Shown here piece by piece: positions 53,498 to 56,776 of a stretch of 56,776 nucleotides of DNA. The position numbers were made by a program, and so were the translations under genes. This stretch comes from Paracoccaceae bacterium (lineage in GTDB: Bacteria > Pseudomonadota > Alphaproteobacteria > Rhodobacterales > Rhodobacteraceae), in contig JAKITO010000018.1 of assembly GCA_021648025.1 (NCBI GenBank), positions 1 to 56,776 on the forward strand, given 5' to 3'. Position 1 is the first letter of the stretch. Every line of letters begins with the position of its first letter. The notes below the pieces were generated by a model that did no database searches, had not been told where the DNA came from, and was given only the letters and a program-made list of their open reading frames with translations.

Positions 53498-53899
53498 TCA
53501 TCCGGCCGGAATGACGGCCGTGGCCTCAAGTTCGACCTTGCCGGGATGGTCCAGCAGGTCAGAGACGAAAATCATGCTCATCGCCGGATAATGGTCGCCC
53601 ATCAGGTCGCGCCAGATCCGGCCCAGCGCTTTGCGGGCCTTTAGATACCCGGGTTTGTCGCAGCAATAAACCGTCATCCGGCAGATGTGATGCGCCCCAC
53701 CGCCCCCCGTTGCCAGAACCGCCAGAACATTTTTCAGCGCCTGTTCGAACTGTGCCACCAGATCTTCGCTTTCAAACACCTGATCGGTGTTCCAGCCAAC
53801 CTGCCCGGCGACATAAATCGTATGTCCGCCCGTCGCGACCTTGATACCGTTTGCATATCCGATTGGTGGCGCCCAGCCTTCGGGAAGTAGTGTTTGCAT
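53498..53899 (-). CDS. RidA/YjgF-family protein
   Basis: A 133-residue RidA-like protein: IKVATGGHTIYVAGQVGWNT, DLVAQFEQALKNVLAVLATG and KVELEATAVIPAG. RidA proteins deaminate reactive enamines/imines; this subgroup often sits in aromatic pathways with unknown substrates. The usual RidA Arg-x-C/ACIE segment is replaced by DHPGKVELEATAVI. The ATG at 53899 has TGGAG upstream. It is convergent with badM (5 bp apart) and divergent from the ligase, sharing an operator-like site. Confidence 0.85.
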   Translation of the reverse strand: MQTLLPEGWAPPIGYANGIKVATGGHTIYVAGQVGWNTDQVFESEDLVAQFEQALKNVLAVLATGGGGAHHICRMTVYCCDKPGYLKARKALGRIWRDLMGDHYPAMSMIFVSDLLDHPGKVELEATAVIPAG

Positions 53900-53931
53900 G
53901 AAAATCTCCATTTGCACGAATCTTAAAAAGG

Positions 53932-53956
53932 TATAACAGTACTAGAATACATATAA
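53932..53956 (+). promoter_or_regulatory. Putative operator, site 5 (RidA/ligase divergent promoter)
   Basis: TATAACAGTACTAGAATAC followed by ATATAA. It is almost centred between the RidA start (53899, minus) and the ligase start (53989, plus), 32 bp from each. Confidence 0.68.
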
Positions 53957-53988
53957 GAAGATTGAAAGCGCTGCAAAAGGACGCCTGA

Positions 53989-55587
53989 ATGGGGACGCCG
54001 GAAACATACAACGCTGTTCAGGACATGGTTGACCGCAATGTCGGTCGCGGGTTTGGCGCCAAGCCAGCCTTTGTCGACCCGGACCGTTCGTTAAGCTATC
54101 AGGCGCTGCAAACCCGCACCTGCCAGATGGCCAACGCCCTGGGAGATTTGCAGATCGCCCGTGAAACCCGCGTGGCGATGTTGATGCATGATACGGTCGA
54201 TTACCCGGTGGTATTCTGGGGGGCAATCCGCGCCGGGGTCATTCCGGTATGCCTCAACACGTTGCTGACGCAGGCGCAATATCGCTATATTCTGGCCGAT
54301 GCCCGGGTTCAGGTGCTGTTCATCGCCGCCCCTCTGCTGGACGTGGTGGCCTCGTTGCTTGATGAATTGGAATTCCTGCGACATGTGGTGGTGGTCGGCG
54401 GCGAAGGGGGCGATTATCCAAATCTGGAGGGGCTGCTGGAAAAGGCCGGGGCAGAGTTTGAAACCGTGCGCACCTGCGCCGACGAGACGGCATTCTGGCT
54501 GTATTCTTCCGGCTCTACCGGGGACCCCAAAGGGGTGCGGCACGTTCATACCAGCCTGATGTATGTTGCGGAAAACTATGGAAAGAACATACTGGGCATT
54601 CAACAGGACGATGTCTGTTTTGCCGCCGCAAAACTATTTTTCGCCTATGGAATGGGGGCTGGAATGGGCATCCCGATGTCGGTCGGGGCCACCACGATCC
54701 TGCTGCCCGGACGGCCAACGCCGACTTCCGTTCTGGACATCCTTAAGCGCTATAACCCGACCTTGTTTTTTGGCGTGCCGACCCTGTACGCGGCGCTGCT
54801 GGCAGATCCCATGTGTCGGCCACAACACAGCTCGGACCGTTTGCGGCTGTGCATTTCCGCGGGCGAAGCACTGCCCGAGAACATTGGCCTGAGTTGGCGG
54901 GACCGCATGGGGGTCGATATTCTGGATGGCATCGGCTCGACCGAAATGCTGCATGTGTTCCTGTCCAACCGGCCCGGAGACATCCGCTATGGCACGTCGG
55001 GCCGTGAAATTCCGGGCTACCGGCTACGGCTGGTTGACGAAGACGGCCAGGATGTGGGTGAGGATGAGCTGGGCGAATTACTGGTTTCTGGCGGTTCGGC
55101 GGGCGATGGGTACTGGAACCAGCGTGCCAAATCCCGCGCCACTTTTGTCGGAGAATGGACCCGCACGGGTGATAAATATACCCGCGACCGCGATGGTTAT
55201 TACCATTATTGCGGGCGTACGGATGACATGTTCAAGGTTTCGGGTCGCTGGCTGTCTCCGTTCGAGGTGGAACAGGCGCTGACCTCGCACCCTTCGGTGC
55301 TTGAGGCCGCAGTAGTAGCACACGAGGACGACGACGGGCTGATCAAGCCAAGGGCCTTTGTCGTGCTGACCCGACCGGGGGCACAGGACGGGGTTTTCGA
55401 GAACCTCAAAGCTCATGTAAAATCTGCGGTTGGCCCATGGAAATATCCGCGCTGGATCGAATTTGTCGATGATCTTCCCAAGACGGCCACCGGTAAGATC
55501 CAGCGTTACAAACTGCGCGAGGGTGAATGCAGGCACAAGAATGCGGGCAAGAATGTGGGCAAGGACGAGGTAAGGTCGCATGCTTGA
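53989..55587 (+). CDS. Benzoate/4-hydroxybenzoate-type CoA ligase
   Basis: A 532-residue AMP-forming ligase of the benzoate-CoA ligase family. WLYSSGSTGDPKGVRHVHTS is the P-loop, DGIGSTEMLHVFLSNRPGDI the adenylate motif, YCGRTDDMFKVSGRWLSPFE the hinge, and LPKTATGKIQRYKLRE has the catalytic Lys in TGK, a lysine that is acetylated in R. palustris BadA. Benzoate and 4-hydroxybenzoate cannot be told apart by eye; proximity to hcr allows either. It has a short basic tail (KNAGKNVGKDEVRSHA). It overlaps the next gene by 8 bp. Confidence 0.87.
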   Translation: MGTPETYNAVQDMVDRNVGRGFGAKPAFVDPDRSLSYQALQTRTCQMANALGDLQIARETRVAMLMHDTVDYPVVFWGAIRAGVIPVCLNTLLTQAQYRYILADARVQVLFIAAPLLDVVASLLDELEFLRHVVVVGGEGGDYPNLEGLLEKAGAEFETVRTCADETAFWLYSSGSTGDPKGVRHVHTSLMYVAENYGKNILGIQQDDVCFAAAKLFFAYGMGAGMGIPMSVGATTILLPGRPTPTSVLDILKRYNPTLFFGVPTLYAALLADPMCRPQHSSDRLRLCISAGEALPENIGLSWRDRMGVDILDGIGSTEMLHVFLSNRPGDIRYGTSGREIPGYRLRLVDEDGQDVGEDELGELLVSGGSAGDGYWNQRAKSRATFVGEWTRTGDKYTRDRDGYYHYCGRTDDMFKVSGRWLSPFEVEQALTSHPSVLEAAVVAHEDDDGLIKPRAFVVLTRPGAQDGVFENLKAHVKSAVGPWKYPRWIEFVDDLPKTATGKIQRYKLREGECRHKNAGKNVGKDEVRSHA

Positions 55588-56128
55588 GATTGTGATACTG
55601 GGCCGGGGCGGGCAGGGGGCGCAGACGGCGGGCAACCAGTTGGCGCAGGCCTATTTTGCCGAAGGTCGGTTTGTTCAGACCTTTGCCACCTATGGCGGCG
55701 CACGCCGTGGCACCCCGGTTACATCGTCGATCCGTGTGGATGAAACCTCGATCCGCCTGCGCTGCAATATCGACAACGCCACCGCGCTGCTGTGTTTCGA
55801 CGAAAGCCTGCTGGACCGGGATTTTTTGCGCCTGGCCAACAGTAAAACGCTGATCGTGGTGAACTCGGCCAAAGAAAAAGAAGCCTTTGCCGGGGTGGGC
55901 GCGTACCGGATATTTCCGGTGGACGGTCGGGCCATAGCGCGCAGAAACGACATGGGCAAGGTTGTCAATTCAGCTTTGCTCGGGGCATTTGCGGCGGCCC
56001 TCGAACATCCCGGCATCAACACGATCTGCGATGTGATCGAACGCTCGGCCCCGGCCAGGAAACAGCAAAACATCGCTGCCTGCCGCGAGGCTTACCAGCT
56101 TTTTCAAACCGCGGATCAGGGGGTCTGA
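55580..56128 (+). CDS. padE: 2-oxoacid:acceptor oxidoreductase gamma subunit (PadE-like)
   Basis: A 182-residue gamma subunit: IVILGRGGQGAQTAGNQLAQ and YGGARRGTPVTSSIRVDETS are the family motifs. Followed directly by a GltD-like FAD subunit, it matches phenylglyoxylate:acceptor oxidoreductase (PadEFGHI), which oxidatively decarboxylates phenylglyoxylate to benzoyl-CoA. The remaining subunits should lie beyond the right edge. A 2-oxoglutarate oxidoreductase is the alternative. It overlaps the ligase end by 8 bp. Confidence 0.78.
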   Translation: MLEIVILGRGGQGAQTAGNQLAQAYFAEGRFVQTFATYGGARRGTPVTSSIRVDETSIRLRCNIDNATALLCFDESLLDRDFLRLANSKTLIVVNSAKEKEAFAGVGAYRIFPVDGRAIARRNDMGKVVNSALLGAFAAALEHPGINTICDVIERSAPARKQQNIAACREAYQLFQTADQGV

Positions 56129-56130
56129 CA

Positions 56131-56776
56131 ATGAACACCCAAGCCTCACCTCTCTGGACCGATGTCTCAACCCGGGCGCGTATGACCGGCACCTGGCGCA
56201 GTGACACGCCGGTGTATCGCAATATTGCCTCGCCCTGTCTGGGGGCCTGCCCGGTTGGCGGGCGGATCGCCGAATGGATCGGCCAGATCGAGGCGCGCGA
56301 TTATCACGGCGCATGGGTGACGCTGACGGACAACAACCCGTTCCCGGCCATTTCCGGGCGGATTTGTCATCACCCGTGTGAAACCGCCTGCAATCGCCGC
56401 CAGTTGGATGAAACCGTCGGAATTTGTTCGCTTGAGCGGTTTATCGGCGATATGGCACTGTCCGAGGGCTGGAAATTTCCCGCGCCCAAGGCCGAGCAGG
56501 CGGCATCGGTCGCCATCATCGGCACCGGGCCTGCCGGATTGTCCGCCGCCTATCAACTGCGACGCGCGGGTGTTCGGGTTTCCATGTATGAAGGGCGCGA
56601 TCAGCCGGGCGGGCTGTTGCGTTACGGTATCCCGGCCTATCGGCTGGACCGGGCGGTTCTGGACCGGGAAATCGCGCGCATTCTGGAAATGGGAATCACC
56701 CTTGAGGTGAACACCGAAATTGCCGATGTGGCAGCGCTGCGAACGTTGCGGGGCGCGCATGATGCGGTGTTCCTGG
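56131..56776 (+). CDS. padH: GltD-like FAD/NAD(P) subunit with FeS domain (PadH-like), partial
   Basis: The first 215 residues are present. The N-terminal part has cysteines in ASPCLGACPVGGRIAEW and ISGRICHHPCETACNRRQLD with GICSLERFIGD, the FeS pattern of glutamate-synthase small-subunit-like proteins. VAIIGTGPAGLSAAYQLRRA is the FAD Rossmann loop, followed by MYEGRDQPGGLLRYGIPAYR. In phenylglyoxylate dehydrogenase this subunit reduces NAD(P)+. It starts 2 bp after padE and runs off the window. Confidence 0.8.
   Translation, partial: MNTQASPLWTDVSTRARMTGTWRSDTPVYRNIASPCLGACPVGGRIAEWIGQIEARDYHGAWVTLTDNNPFPAISGRICHHPCETACNRRQLDETVGICSLERFIGDMALSEGWKFPAPKAEQAASVAIIGTGPAGLSAAYQLRRAGVRVSMYEGRDQPGGLLRYGIPAYRLDRAVLDREIARILEMGITLEVNTEIADVAALRTLRGAHDAVFL

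Overview
This window reads as one contig from an alphaproteobacterium, most likely a Rhodobacterales (Roseobacter-type) bacterium. I base that on protein resemblance from memory and on gene order: hisA-(YqaA-like)-hisF-hisE, rsmI-yraN-gshB, and a soluble phoR followed by pstSCAB-phoU-phoB. Gene density is high, the DNA is GC-rich and ATGA start/stop overlaps are common.

Bases 1-5.4 kb are a patchwork. A helical, internally repeated protein runs off the left edge. Two tRNA genes (Arg-ACG and Trp-CCA) flank a DUF374 acyltransferase, and the 3' side of each tRNA carries phage debris: an orphan small-terminase-like gene next to tRNA-Arg, and a frameshifted tyrosine recombinase with broken phage genes next to tRNA-Trp.

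Bases 5.4-19 kb are core genome: a YeeE/YedE transporter, glnD, an LpoA-like lipoprotein, rsmI, yraN, gshB, a BKACE enzyme, hisA/hisF/hisE, a CoA-binding protein, a YHS lipoprotein-like protein, rlmB and tRNA-Tyr. Bases 19.3-26 kb are the phosphate regulon phoR-pstS-pstC-pstA-pstB-phoU-phoB, with two Pho boxes overlapping the phoR stop codon and a terminator between pstS and pstC. An IS481 end lies inside the last codons of phoB, and an IS5-family fragment abuts it.

Everything to the right of this scar (26.6-56.8 kb) is a catabolic island for anaerobic aromatic metabolism. It holds phenylacetate activation and oxidation (CoA ligase, PadB, a PadC-PadD fusion, the start of a PadEFGHI-type phenylglyoxylate dehydrogenase). 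It holds 4-hydroxybenzoyl-CoA reductase (hcrCAB), a benzoate/4-hydroxybenzoate-type CoA ligase and the ATP-dependent benzoyl-CoA reductase (bcrCBAD) with its ferredoxin. Reductant supply (a 2-oxoacid:ferredoxin oxidoreductase) and the modified beta-oxidation genes dch, had and oah complete the pathway to a ring-opened product. Phenylacetate and 4-hydroxybenzoate therefore converge on benzoyl-CoA, which is dearomatised and hydrolytically opened.

The most notable signal is a 25-bp partly palindromic motif (core TATWACAGTACYRNAATAC) present once in each of five promoter regions of the island: pad, kor/had, hemerythrin-GNAT, hcr and RidA/ligase. I saw none in the core genome part. The only transcription factor in the island is a BadM-like Rrf2 repressor beside a BadL-like acetyltransferase, so the motif is probably its operator and the island one regulon. 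The motif also draws in genes not normally thought part of the pathway: a hemerythrin with a double-GNAT protein, a RidA protein, and a DUF2249 protein plus a 12-helix membrane protein translationally coupled to hcrB. A zinc-ribbon/HEPN gene with a premature stop sits inside the island.
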